DNA of 18,022 nucleotides from Hymenochaete sp. R1 (Eukaryota; Basidiomycota; Agaricomycetes; Hymenochaetales; Hymenochaetaceae). Shown in pieces: positions 7,882 to 17,714 of the stretch. The stretch's first letter is position 1; every line of letters begins with the position of its first letter. Below the pieces are notes generated by a model. The model was not told the DNA's origin and did no database searches. It saw only the letters and a list, made by a program, of their open reading frames with translations. A program made the position numbers and the translations under genes. Location of the stretch: NCBI GenBank assembly GCA_019400425.1, contig JAFREE010000287.1, positions 1 through 18,022 on the forward strand, given 5' to 3'.

Positions 7882-10800
7882 CTACAGTTCCGGGATCGAG
7901 CGATTCTGGAGCAACGTCTTGGCTACACGATGATGACCCAGCAGACGTGCGTACGTTGCAATGGCATGTGCAAAGTGGAAGATATCTGGAAGCAGTCCAA
8001 CGTCGAGTCCCAACTCTCGACGAGTGTCATTGTATAGATCCACGAACGCGTCTGCGGTGAGATTCACCATACCGCATCCCGCTAGAAACTGTAGGAGTCC
8101 ATATTTGTTCCCCATATTTATTACAACCAGTGCAAAGTCCTGAGGTGATGGCGCGTCAAGAAGACCAGCATACACTGCATCCTCGGAAATGAGTAGAGAC
8201 TGGAGGGGGCCAATACCGGGGAAGGAATTGAAGTACAACACGGCGTTCTCAAACACGGTGCGAGTTTCATTACGACGTTTTATTTTGTTGCCAGACTTTT
8301 TCAGCAGGCAAGCGGCGGCGTGAGCTGACGGATTAGCATTGAATGCTGTCCAACCATCATCTGAACGAACCCTGTCATAGTCAACCACATTTGAAATCGA
8401 TCGCGACCGACACTGACTTCCATAAGCCCTCGACTTTAACATTGTAAGTCTAGTCGTTGTCGTTGCTGGAGACTGATCCCCGACCCGAGCAGCCTCAGCT
8501 AAAAACGAGGCCGAAGTAGGGAAATGGACTTTAGGGCCCTCTCCACGAAATCCGTACTTCATGTAGTCCGAATTGAAGAGGATGCCCCGATGGATGAGAA
8601 GGTCAAAAATTATTGCGGACGGATCACCAGTGTGTTGTATTCCTTCTCGAACTAAGATGCGTTCCTGAGTCTTCTCACGAAAAGGACATCGAAGACTTGG
8701 CTCTTGATCAATCCATTCGAATAGTAAGGAACTACGTGGAGCACCAATTGACGTATGCGCCCGTCGCAAGAACAAGGCAATTTGAGCAGGGAACGGCATG
8801 GAAGTCAGAGTATAAAACGGGGGTGCGGGCTCAGGGGGGTGTCGCACTTCCATAATCGGCCTCTCTGGGGACATGACAGAGAGTTGCGAAGACTGAATGT
8901 CCTGTTTACTGACGAGCAAGTCAAATTCAGGGAACGATTGACAGAGCACGTTGCCATTGGTCAGTATTGTCAATCTGACTCGCGGAATGGAAGAGAGGAC
9001 GTCTTCAAGTCTGTCGACTAGAGACGAATGGGATGCTGTACCATGGCTGTCGAACGCAATGGGTACAGGCGAAACGAAAGACTCCCATATGGCAGAATTG
9101 AGAAGAAGGCCGGGAAGCCGGAGTAAACGGATGGATTGCACGACTCGTCCGCGTGCAATCCACGTATGCCATGACACTTTATGTCTTGAACCCATGCCAT
9201 GGTTCATCCCCATCCATGAAGCCATTATCGTGAGGCAACGTTCCTTCCAGAAATCGAATCCTTCGGCTATTGTAGAACCGTTTTTCGCGCACAAGTGGCG
9301 TAGATTGACTGACAGCCTGTCATCAGTGAAGTCCATGCCTCCCATGTCCTCGTCGCAGCACACCACTGCTCGAGCAGAGACGTTCACAGGCGACCGTCCG
9401 GGGTGTAAACAATACTGCCGAACAATCAACAGAGCACGTACAGGAAGCGGTACTGCATGGTCCCAATGATCGTTGGGCGACGGGACTGAACAACGGTCAC
9501 TAACAACATCCGGTTTCCATTCGGCAAGGGTTGACGAGACAATGTCTAACAACCAGCGCCAACTCAACCAGAATCCAAGCATGAGTCGCGCTCGTGCTAA
9601 TCGAGTTGCAGAACATAGGTCGGCTAGTTCAGTGCCATGACCTGGGCTCAGAACTCGGAGACATGTCACGGCAGCTGCAAAGAGCCGCACGGAATTTTCG
9701 TGACCTGCTGGATCATCAAGTCGGGTAGACAGCCGCTCTAAGGTGGAATTTTCGTGACCTGCTGGATCGTCGAGTCGTGTAGACAGCCGCTCTGAGGTGG
9801 AGTTTCCAAGGAGGGAACTAGCACTTGATGCATAAAGGAACTGGGGAGGCTGAAAGTCTTCTTCGGAACAATGCGACAATGCATGCTCCACCGACGCTTT
9901 TCGAAGCTTTTTCCTGCCATGATTGTCTCGTTCGCCATACGATCCTCTCGGTCTTCCAGAACCAGCTCGACACTCTGAGCAGCCATTGAGCGCAGAAGTG
10001 TCAATACGTAGATAATAACGTACCAAAGTCTGCCTTTCGCTTCTCGCCTCGATTACGGACAATGTCGCACATGGGGATGGACCCGTTGAGTTCCTCATCA
10101 AGTCTTGAGATCGTCTGGCTAGGTATGACGTGAGCAACAGATTCTTCATATGACTGGGCGTCGTCCAGAGCAAGTTGACGAACAGCGTCGACCTGTTCAC
10201 TTTGCCCGGGAGCCACTGTCCATGGTTCGCAGTACACTTTATCCAAGGACCGAAGTCTTGGATCAATTTCGGCATGTGGTGAAAAAAAGAAAGCTGACAC
10301 CAACTGACCGGCATCGACGCCAAGGCCGAGACGTCGTTCTTGCAAGCACAAGATTTGGGCGAGAAGCAAGACTTCGCGGGCAACAAATGTGGAGGCGTCT
10401 TTGGTAGTCATAATAGCGAAACTGTCCCGGATGAAGTTGGGACGAGTCTGAAGAGATCGAATGATGTCGGGATGGTTCAGATAACGTATGTCCACATCTA
10501 TCTGACACCGCTCGTTCATGTATCCCAGACTGTTTGCCAGCTCTCGATTCATAGAGGCTTTGCTGGGATACCACACAGCTATAGCTCGTACGTGCCATAA
10601 CTGCACGGGTGCAAATGATGTTGGCGAAGGAGCGGTAGACGAGTGTTCGTAAAGAGAACAAAAAAGTACTGGCACGGCGAACACAAGCTTTGCGCATAGA
10701 CCCAATTGTGGCAAACAAACGTCACCCTCGTCTAACCCTTCCAGATCTCCGAATTGCACCAGACTAGTGAGGCCTCGAGGGCAGTCTCCATCATCACTAT

Positions 10801-12530
10801 GATCCTCACCCACGGCATCCAAATCATGTGCAAGGGTACTCCTGCCATCAGCGCGAACCCCCGATATATTAACCTGGCAATGGGAGAACATCCCCTCATT
10901 GTGCTCGCAGCCAATTCGCGGGAGGTTGAGAACCTCAGCTACTCTGCTAAGCAAGTTGCGGTGATGTTGTGGGACGAACTGGAAAGTGTCACAGGACAGA
11001 ACGCTTGTGAGCTTGAATTCAGAACTTGTCAGCTTAGGATAAAGTATCCCATGTCATACAGAACGTACTCGTGAACATTCCTTACGGATGAGCAATGCCT
11101 CATCATTAGCTGATTTGCCACATGCCACGTTCGCACAAGGATGACACAACCCACGTTGTACCTCATTGCTTTGAGCAATGGCATAGCATCTAGGCCCCTT
11201 GTTGGTTGTCCGTACACGTCTGTCTCCCTCCTCAAAAGAAACGCCTCCTTTTCGGCAAGGCTGGCGTACACCTCGGGGACCAAAGAAGCGATCACGGAGA
11301 GCGATGAGTTGGTGAACAACCAAGGACTGGCGCTCATGTACGGAGACTTCGTCATCCACGAGCATGATCAACATGTCATCAAAAGGCAAGTCAGACCTCC
11401 GTACGTTTCGAGCGAACACCATCGTACGAGGCGGGACCCTGATGTAGCCATTGTCTTCCAGAGTCAGAGACGAGGAGGGGGTGTCGAGTCTCGTCATTGA
11501 AGAAGCAGTTTTTTTGAGAACGTCTGGTACAACTCGGATGACCCAAGCGGTAAAGTGGGGATGGGCGAGAGGATGTCGAGGAACAACTTCTATTTCAGGG
11601 AGCTCTCGAGGACGAGAAGACGAGTGGCGTACGAAGAACCTTGAGACATCCTTTGAAGGTTCACGGCCGGTGTATAAAAAAGGAGTCGAGGGACCAACAC
11701 CCGCGGCGTCGAGAGTCAAGCCTGGAACAGGTGAAGGAGATGAGGACATAGACAAAGATGGTCCTGGGAAGAAAGGGGATTGAGACATGGGCGAAGATAT
11801 CCGGCTGAGCTGCAATTGAAGATGAAAACAAACGAGACAGGACACATGATGCACATGGATATGTGCACCCATGATATACCTCCATCGTTGCCCTGGATAA
11901 CAGACCAAGGTCAACAAGTCTCCTTAAACAGGCGTCGTCAAAGACGGAAAAGTGAATTCCGACTTGGTAAACGGGAAAGCGTGACAGAACCTTCCATCTC
12001 GAATTCCAATGACCCCCCCCCTCCCTTTCCTCCCACTCGAGCGTGGCGCGAACATCGAGCAGCGACATTAGAAGGTGACACTTTGGCAACGAAGCGGGAA
12101 GGTCATGGCAACGTCAACAAGCAACCGGAAAATGTCTAGGAACCGTAGGTTGTGGGTCCAAGAACACGTCGGACCGGTGTGCTGCAGCATAGCCACCTGC
12201 TGTTCACCAACCCGCTCCCGGGTTGATGAACGGTCCCAATTAGGAAATAAAGTTTCCAACATGGCCCACGCCGAAGACATCTGTTCGATGGTGAAGGAAA
12301 AGTCAAGAACCAATTCAGGTGAGAGTTCCCGTCCAATGTACGCACCGTAGAACATAACAGCTTTGTTATGTAGGCTGGTGTTGTGCTTCAAGAAATGGAA
12401 CATGGAAGGAGGAGATAAACATGCAAGTGGTCCAAAGACCATGAGCAATTGTTTGTCTCTCTGTTCATCATCACGTGAGCAGGTATACGTCGTCCAGAAA
12501 TTTGGGTAAGGTAAGTACGCTCCCCTTCAT
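7882..12530 (-). CDS. Very large multi-exon protein of unknown function (about 1450 aa)
   Basis: I do not recognise this protein. Well-supported exons: one ending at 11880, 11809-11069 (247 codons), 11011-10024 and 9974-7882 (697 codons, stop TAG). Introns of 70, 57 and 49 nt have GTATAT/GTACGT donors and exact phase matches. Further upstream, 12460-about 12100 (in frame through MVFGPLACLSPPSMFHF) and an exon starting near 12089 (LPKCHLLMSLLDVRATLEW) are coding-like, but the join between them near 12070-12110 is unresolved, as is the start: ATG 12530 needs a 28-nt intron, or ATG at 12442. Features: Ser/Pro-rich linker (SPFFPGPSLSMSSSPSP), a region rich in Cys/Asn (CHPCANVACGKSANDEALL), an acidic segment (EDHSDDGDC), a basic patch (GRKKLRKASVEHAL), an 18-aa tandem repeat, and a helical C-terminus (LVVINMGNKYGLLQFLAGCG). 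It is divergent from the transposase gene at 12612. It may be a passenger of the same element, or two fused gene models. Confidence 0.55.
9694..9801 (-). repeat. 54-bp in-frame tandem duplication
   Basis: Copies at 9694-9747 and 9748-9801 differ at 4 of 54 bases. On the coding minus strand each encodes an 18-residue unit, NSTSERLSTRLDDPAGHE and NSTLERLSTRLDDPAGHE. Three of the four differences are silent and one gives Ser/Leu. The exact 3n length keeps the host gene's frame open. Confidence 0.9.
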
Positions 12531-12611
12531 GTACATGCATGAGATGTCGACACACTCTCTTTCAATCAGAATCCCGTACCATCCGGGGGTGCACAAACTG
12601 GTGCGACCGAA

Positions 12612-14314
12612 ATGTCAACAACGGCTCATCCGACTCCGAACGCAAGGCAATCTATGACAACGAATGTAATCAATGAAATTGAACCCTTACGCCGTCCGAA
12701 CTGCAAGAAAAAGGTCACTAGTATTCAAGACCATTGGGCACGTGTAAGAGAAACTTCTTCGTGCAAGCAGTACTGGTACGCACACTTGGACAAATTGGTC
12801 GCTGGACCTCACCAGAGGGCGGGCGCTGGGAGTGCTTCGCAAAGAGGTACGTAGTGACAGAACATAGGTAACTACTCATTTTATTTAGTTTTCAACATTG
12901 CAGAGACAAGTGCGGAGGCCATGGACATGACAGGGGACACCATCCATGTGGACGGAGGAGAAGTCGGAATGGATGTTGTTGATGAGCAGATGGAAGAGGA
13001 GGGTGGAGCTGGAACCCACGGAGTCGGTGTGAATCGAGAAGAACGACGTTCACAAATTTTCACGATAGAATTTCCTACGGGCGACATTGACGGCGAACTA
13101 AGTGATGACGATGAGGCCGAGAGCAACAATGGCGATAGATCCTCAGTACAACCCAATCCGTTTATGTCGAACCTGGAATTTCTAATGGCGAAATGGTTGA
13201 AGCAGTATGGGATCTCGGTGAGGGCGACGAAAGAATTAAGTGAGATGCTGAAAGTGAGTTGAGAGCGTAACGTGCCAAAGATGTACTAAATCAGACGCAG
13301 ATACACGCCGGGGTGGAATTATCTTACGCTACGATGCGGGAGGTCAACATGAGAATTGACAGGATGCCGGACAACAAATTCCCCGCGTTCGAGAAGAGAA
13401 TCATAGACGTCGATGGGTCGGAAGTGGTGTTGTTTGTACGGGATTCCCTTGCATGCGCACGCGCTCTTTTCGGAGGGAAATTGTGGGCAAACGAACTTTT
13501 ACTCATGCCAGAAAGACAGTACGAAGACGCAGAACAGACGGTGCGGATCTATAACGAAATGAACACAGGCGACTGGTGGTGGAAAACACAAGAACAAATC
13601 GAGGAGCTCTATCCAGGAGCCACAATCGTCCCAGTCCTAATGGCATCCGACAAGACTCTTTTGACCCAGTACGGAGGCAAATCGTTGTACCCCCTCTACG
13701 CCACGATTGGAAACATTCCAAAGGAATTGCGCAAGAAGCCATCGACCAACTCGCAGGTATTGATTGCGTACCTTCCCACAGATAGCTTGCTCAATGTCGA
13801 GGGTGGAAGGAAACGTGTGCTGGCGCGCTTCAATCTCTTCCAGTTCTGCCTACGAATCATTTTCGAGCCTTTACGACGAGCGGGCGAGAAGGGCGAGATA
13901 TGGACCACCGGAGATGGAAGGAGACGTCGATGCCATCCAGTGCTGGCAGCTGTGGTATGTGATTATCCGGAAGAATGTGCCATTGTGGGCCAAAGATACA
14001 AATGTGCATCATGTGCCGAGTTTGTGCTGTGTCGGGCTTGCTATAGCCAAGTGCATGGGGTGCATCCGTTGCATGCATTCCTGGAGATTCCGGACCATGT
14101 GGAGAGATCACAGATGCCTTCGGCGGTTGGGATGAGACAGATGAGTGAGGTGAACAATGGGAGAGGTTCAAGGAGTGAGTCGGCAAAAGAAAAGGAAAAG
14201 AGTGCGAGGATGTCCTCTTTTTCGGCTTCCACTTTTTTCATGACTCTTCGTGCCAAAAGTTTGTTGTGTATACCATTTTTTATAAAACTCAATACAATTA
14301 TTAAGAACACGTGA
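12612..14314 (+). CDS. Plavaka-type transposase N-terminal half fused to partial ZZ zinc finger
   Basis: Three exons, 12612-12846, 12904-13253 and 13301-14314, with introns of 57 and 47 nt (GTACGT and GTGAGT donors, TACTAAAT branch in the second), give about 532 aa; all phases match. The N-terminus holds a Cys/His segment (RPNCKKKVTSIQDHWARVRE, then SSCKQYW and a His), like the degenerate zinc finger at the start of Plavaka proteins, then an acidic linker. Exon 3 follows the Plavaka (PF18759) pattern: PERQYEDAEQTVRIYNEMNTG then DWWW; IVPVLMASDKTLLTQYGGKS; LYPLYATIGNIPKELRKKPS; VLIAYLPTDSL; and HPVLAAVVCDYPEEC. The usual continuation (Cys-rich motif and the remaining transposase half) is absent. 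Instead the chain reads IVGQRYKCASCAEFVLCRAC, then YSQVHGVHPLHAFLEIPD, the second half of a ZZ zinc finger. A Ser/Lys-rich tail and a hydrophobic end follow. It is likely inactive as a transposase; it may be a domesticated fusion or a truncated copy read into neighbouring sequence. The start ATG 12612 is the first in frame. Confidence 0.8.
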
Positions 14315-14340
14315 CTGCGTTCATTCTTTCCGCCGGGTGT

Positions 14341-14352
14341 AGTACTAGTACT
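14341..14352. repeat. 12-bp perfect palindrome
   Basis: AGTACTAGTACT is self-complementary. It lies 27 nt past the transposase-fusion stop codon and 94 nt before the start of the Cys-rich gene. I find no matching copy on the far side that would make it a transposon terminus. Confidence 0.6.
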
Positions 14353-14445
14353 CGCGCACGGACCACTTCAACGCACGCACGGGCACGGGATAAAGCAAGC
14401 TTAAGAGGGACCGCGCCAACTGCTCTGCTGCGGCCCCCATTTACA

Positions 14446-14837
14446 ATGGTCTCGCACCATTGCTCGATATGCTCCCACAAATACCCCTCAAAAGGGGTGT
14501 GCTCCAGATGTTCTCATTATAAATGTGCCGTTGAAAATTGTAACATTCTTGTCCGGGATGAAGGGAGTACTTGTCCCGTTTGTACAGATTGCAGTGAGTG
14601 CGCACCGTTTCAACTCTGTCCATGTCTGGGCTAATTAAAGAGACAGTACGGATGGAAGCAGCAAAAGCTAGAAGCATGCATCTGTGCTCATAATAGCATT
14701 GAATCGACTCTGACAGCATCTGTCCTTTAGAGAATAAGGCCGCAGCTGAAAATGCAGCCCACAATGATCGTAAGGCGGCCGGAGAAGCAAAAAGGGGTGG
14801 AAGAAGAGGCGGTGGAGGACGACGAAAACGAAAGTAG
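14446..14837 (+). CDS. Small Cys-rich putative zinc-binding protein with basic Gly/Arg tail
   Basis: Two exons, 14446-14593 and 14731-14837, joined in phase across a 137-nt intron (GCA|GTGAGT donor, CTGAC branch, TCCTTTAG acceptor), give about 84 aa. Exon 1 starts MVSHHCSICSHKYPSKG and then shows paired cysteines: CSIC, CSRC, CAVENC, CPVC and TDC, a spacing suited to binding two zinc ions. Exon 2 is Ala/Glu-rich, then strongly basic (GEAKRGGRRGGGGRRKRK), like an RGG-type RNA-binding or nuclear-targeting tail. If the donor were skipped, the frame would end after CSECAPFQLCPCLG at 14634. It lies on the same strand 131 nt after the transposase fusion. Small Cys-rich proteins with C-x2-C pairs accompany several fungal DNA transposons, but I cannot assign this one. 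An overlapping minus-strand frame is discussed under rejected items. Confidence 0.55.
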
Positions 14838-15127
14838 TCGGTAAGTTCATTCACCTTCCTTGTCAATCGTACCTTTCTCTCATCTCCCCACTTCACGCAA
14901 TGGCACCATTTTTCGACCACCTGCTCGATCTTTAGTCGATGCACATACTCAGCAATGGGAACGTTACCGATGATGAATAACGCCCCAAGCCCCGTCATCT
15001 AGCGTGCTATTTTCATCCCTTGCTGTATTACGCCTCCGTTTTCTTTTTTACTCGTCCTTCTAGCTGTCACTCTCGGCTCCCTATTTTCCTCGTTGTCCTT
15101 TAACTTCTGCTTTGCTTTGTTTTTCTT
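14838..15127. other. Pyrimidine-rich intergenic stretch
   Basis: Between the Cys-rich gene and the small minus-strand gene. The plus strand is T/C-rich (for example 15025-15130) and has no convincing frame of its own; it probably contains the 3' ends of the two convergent genes. Confidence 0.5.
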
Positions 15128-15424
15128 TTACAGCGTTGATATATGAATTTGACTATTGTGTCGATGGTCGGTCAGAGGGAGGGCGGGAACTTGAATTGGC
15201 CATGGCGAAGAGATGGGAGTCCGAACTGGTATCTCCTTTCTTTCCTCGGCTGGGCTACTGGAGCTATTACTAGTTACTGACGGGCCGTCCTTGTTGTTTT
15301 CGCCCTCGCCCTCACCTTCGCCGGAACAGTGCGAACGTTTGAGCTTTCGGAACACGGAGGCAATCTGGAGATTGAGAGTGTCAGCGCGGAAGGGCATCGG
15401 TTAACCATCCACCTTCGCATCCAT
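15128..15424 (-). CDS. Small hypothetical protein (two exons, about 83 aa)
   Basis: Exon 1 (15424-15413) encodes only MDAK. A 48-nt intron (GTGGAT donor, GCTGAC branch, ATCTCCAG acceptor) joins in phase to exon 2 (15364-15128), which starts IASVFRKLKRSHC and continues with a Gly-Glu run (EGEGEGEN), a Ser/Asn-rich stretch, a Pro-rich segment (PVRTPISSPWPIQVPALPL) and a His/Asn tail ending in TAA. The ATG follows an A-rich leader typical of a 5' UTR. No domain is recognised; the product looks disordered apart from the short basic N-terminal helix. It could be the last exons of a longer gene, since a tiny first exon is easy to invent. On the opposite strand the same DNA is open but gives a less plausible Pro/Ser run. 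Confidence 0.45.
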
Positions 15425-15722
15425 TTTCTTTTTTCTTTTCTTTTTTTTTTTAGAAAAAACGGAAGATAGCAATTGTTCTCGAGTCGGCAATTTGCGAGTA
15501 TGAAGAAGAAGAAAGGAGGAAAGAACAAGAGCACTGACAGGCGGTCGTGCTCGCCTGTCACTGCGCAGCGCAGAGCCATGCCGTTCACGTAGGACACGGT
15601 AGGAGGGATGGATAGGAAGGATCCGGGAAAATATCATCAGACTCGGACTGGCCTTCCCCTTCCCTGATCCGTTCAATTTCAAACTATATAAAGTTTGAAG
15701 ACCGTTGAAGCACTGGCTGGAA
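15425..15722. other. Intergenic stretch with A/T tract and TATA-like palindrome
   Basis: It contains a long T-rich tract near 15425-15455 (A-rich on the minus strand, probably the 5' leader of the 15128-15424 gene) and, at 15678-15699, an inverted repeat enclosing a TATA-like core. No coding region is supported. Confidence 0.5.
15678..15699. promoter_or_regulatory. TATA-like element inside an 8-bp inverted repeat
   Basis: TTCAAACT (15678-15685) and AGTTTGAA (15692-15699) are exact reverse complements flanking ATATAA. The plus strand reads CTATATAAAG and the minus strand CTTTATATAG, so it could work as a TATA box in either direction; the minus-strand gene starting at 15424 is about 255 nt away. 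The role is inference. Confidence 0.35.
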
Positions 15723-16103
15723 TTAGGCGCTCATTTCAAGTTTGGTTCTGTGCTCGTGCTCGTGCTCGCTCCTTCTGCCCCGCTCTCGTTGCACCCACCG
15801 TTCATGAGCCTGGGTTTGGTTATAGCTGGTACTGACATAGCTGCATGTATAGACGCACGAGCTTTATAGATATATACATACGATTCGATTCCCGACGGAG
15901 GTGGTAGAGGACTTGTATCGCTTTCCAGCGCTTCTTCAAGTTCCATTCGCCGCACTCTATCGCCGGGGCGATAGCTCTCCACTTCCACAGCGTAACTCGA
16001 CCTTCTTGCTCCTCGTATCCATCTCAGCCACGCACCATTGCCTGGTCACGCTACATTGGGTCGAGAAAGCGAGAGTGAGCGTGAACGCGCCGGAGATACC
16101 AAA
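15723..16103 (-). CDS. Hypothetical protein, 5' end undefined
   Basis: Weak model. One exon ending at 15882 reads SYAVEVESYRPGDRVRRMEL then EEALESDTSPLPPPSGIES. It joins in phase, through a 41-nt GTATGT..GCAG intron, to 15840-15723, which reads YVSTSYNQTQAHERWVQRER and ends in a Glu-His run, TKLEMSA and TAA. Upstream, a further join (TTTG|GTATCT to CCAG|GC) is phase-compatible with a frame extending past 16100, but I cannot find a start; the first in-frame ATG is the MELEEAL Met. The Glu-His run reflects a GCTCGT simple repeat, so the last exon could be chance. No domain is recognised. Confidence 0.3.
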
Positions 16104-16153
16104 CACTTCTACTTGCCATCGATCACCCGCGAACCGTGCGCCACAACTACGCG

Positions 16154-17714
16154 ATGAGTTTAGATTCCCAATCGCATTCTGGAGCAGCCTGCAACAATGG
16201 TCAATCGTACGTATCGTTGTCGCATATGACGTCCTCGCATAACTCCAACTTTGACTTTCAACTTTCGACATTCTCCGAGCTTGCGTTCGCTCTGGGGTAT
16301 CCTGATCCACCGGTATACTCGAGCGCCTCCAAGTGCTCGAGTGCAAAGACACCGGCGAACACGTCTGCGTCTCTGATAAGACCCGCAGGATACCAAAGAT
16401 GTCAACCCGATGGCGTGCAGGATTCGGGACTGGATTCAAGTATGGTGGTTGCAGAGTGTTTGGACACTTCGGTAGCCCAGGCCCAGACAGAGCGTCGGTC
16501 GACGCCACTATGCAATCCCTCAAGGGAGCCTCCGATCGCAGACTTAGCGATATCTATGAAGCCGATAGCACCATACGTCTCGCCGATGAGCGCAACCGCC
16601 GATGAACTCATGGCGGAGTGACGTCGACGGCAACTCGAGGTGAAGAATAGAGCAGGATTGCCAGTGGGTACTGCACTGTCCCCCTCGTCTGTGCCGACGA
16701 TAACCACACTGACATTCGCAATCAGCCCCCCGATCTACTCGGCCACCACAACCACTTGCACACCTTCAACGAACGAAGAAATTTCAAGCCCTTCAACAGC
16801 CGTTGACGTACCCGTGCAACCTGCCATGATGAACTCGATCTACGATGCGAAATCACAGTTCCAGCAATCTAGCACGAGCGTTATTACAAACCTAGACTCG
16901 GATAGTGAAGAAGAATACGGGCGAGGGTTCAATGGATACTCACGTGCTGAGATGGACGAGGCAGATCGAAACTTTCGGGCAGGGCTGGGTTGGATCGTCT
17001 CTTCCCGACGACATGCGCAATCACCCTCATCGATATCATCGTCGTCATTAACGTCCGTCGAAGGAGAGGCGTCTGAATTGCCGCCGGGAACAAAGTGGGC
17101 ACGGAGTTGGTTGGATGCGCCACGCGCTGAAGAGGTTCTAATCCAGCTGTATGTTCCTCCAACGGCTTGTGGTGTGCGACGGAGGGAAGAAGAAGAAGAA
17201 GGGCCACAAACGAAGAAAGCTTGGGAGGTCCGGGAGAGTCAAAAACGGCGAAAGCAAACAGTGTCGACCGGAGTGTACTGGAACGAGCGCAACATGCTAA
17301 TGGCCTCTAAATGGACGGAGCCGATTGGGGCAGGGCATACGATGATGGTCAACGCAGACTCGAATGCCGGATGCCGGATGGAGGAGTGCGGAATCGACGC
17401 AGACGCCAGTGCAGGGGATAAGCCACGCATAGAGTACGTCCTCCCATCCCACCCCAAACTCTCCTTTCCTCATATACTCCCCTCCTTTCAATCTCAAAGC
17501 GCTTACAAGAACCCACTCGAAGCTAATCTCACCGCACATCTATATCAGTAACGAGCAAGTCCAAACCCGTCTTCGCCGAACGCGTCAACTTGAAGAAGTG
17601 CAGCCTGGGACCCGCGAAGCCCATAAGGCGTCTCGGGTCCGGGTCGGGTTCGGAGGGTCTGTGCATAAAAGGGACAATCAATCGTTCCTGCTCTTGCGGG
17701 CAATGTGGCGCTAG
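16154..17714 (+). CDS. Hypothetical Ser/Thr-rich protein interrupted by one in-frame TGA
   Basis: The frame is open from ATG 16154 (MSLDSQSHSGAAC) to TGA 16619-16621, then open again in the same frame to 17433. An intron of 115 nt (GTACGT donor, GCTAATC branch, TATATCAG acceptor) joins in phase to 17549-17714, ending in TAG. Without the stop the product is about 480 aa. Before the TGA is a Ser/Thr/Pro-rich stretch; right after it RRRQLEVKNRAGL, then a Thr/Ser-rich linker, an acidic LDSDSEEEYGRGF, a Trp-containing segment (AEMDEADRNFRAGLGWIVSS; KWARSWLDAPRAEEVL), a Glu-run followed by basic residues, and an Arg-rich C-terminus (QVQTRLRRTRQLEEVQPG). No domain is recognised. The region after the stop may also be a separate gene starting downstream (MMNSIYDAKSQF). 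Confidence 0.45.

Noticed and set aside
9694..9801. Two-copy direct repeat considered as a CRISPR-like or satellite array
   Set aside because: Only two contiguous 54-bp units with no spacers, in a coding exon; a simple tandem duplication explains it.
10754..11074. 106-codon plus-strand frame and other shorter frames within 8-12 kb
   Set aside because: They are antisense to long, phase-consistent exons of the giant minus-strand gene.
7882..14314. Complete two-gene transposon with terminal inverted repeats
   Set aside because: I compared the flanks near 7440-7880 and 14315-14420 by eye and found no matching inverted ends or target-site duplication; the idea stays a hypothesis.
14441..14998. 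185-codon minus-strand frame starting MTGLGALFIIGNVPIAEYVH
   Set aside because: The first 45 residues look protein-like, but the rest is antisense to both exons of the Cys-rich plus-strand gene, whose cysteine spacing and phase-matched intron are better evidence. A short real minus-strand exon at 14860-14998 cannot be excluded.
15213..15404. Plus-strand Ser/Pro frame antisense to the small minus-strand gene
   Set aside because: It is the complement of the Gly-Glu run; the minus strand has a start, a branch-point-bearing intron and a stop in phase.
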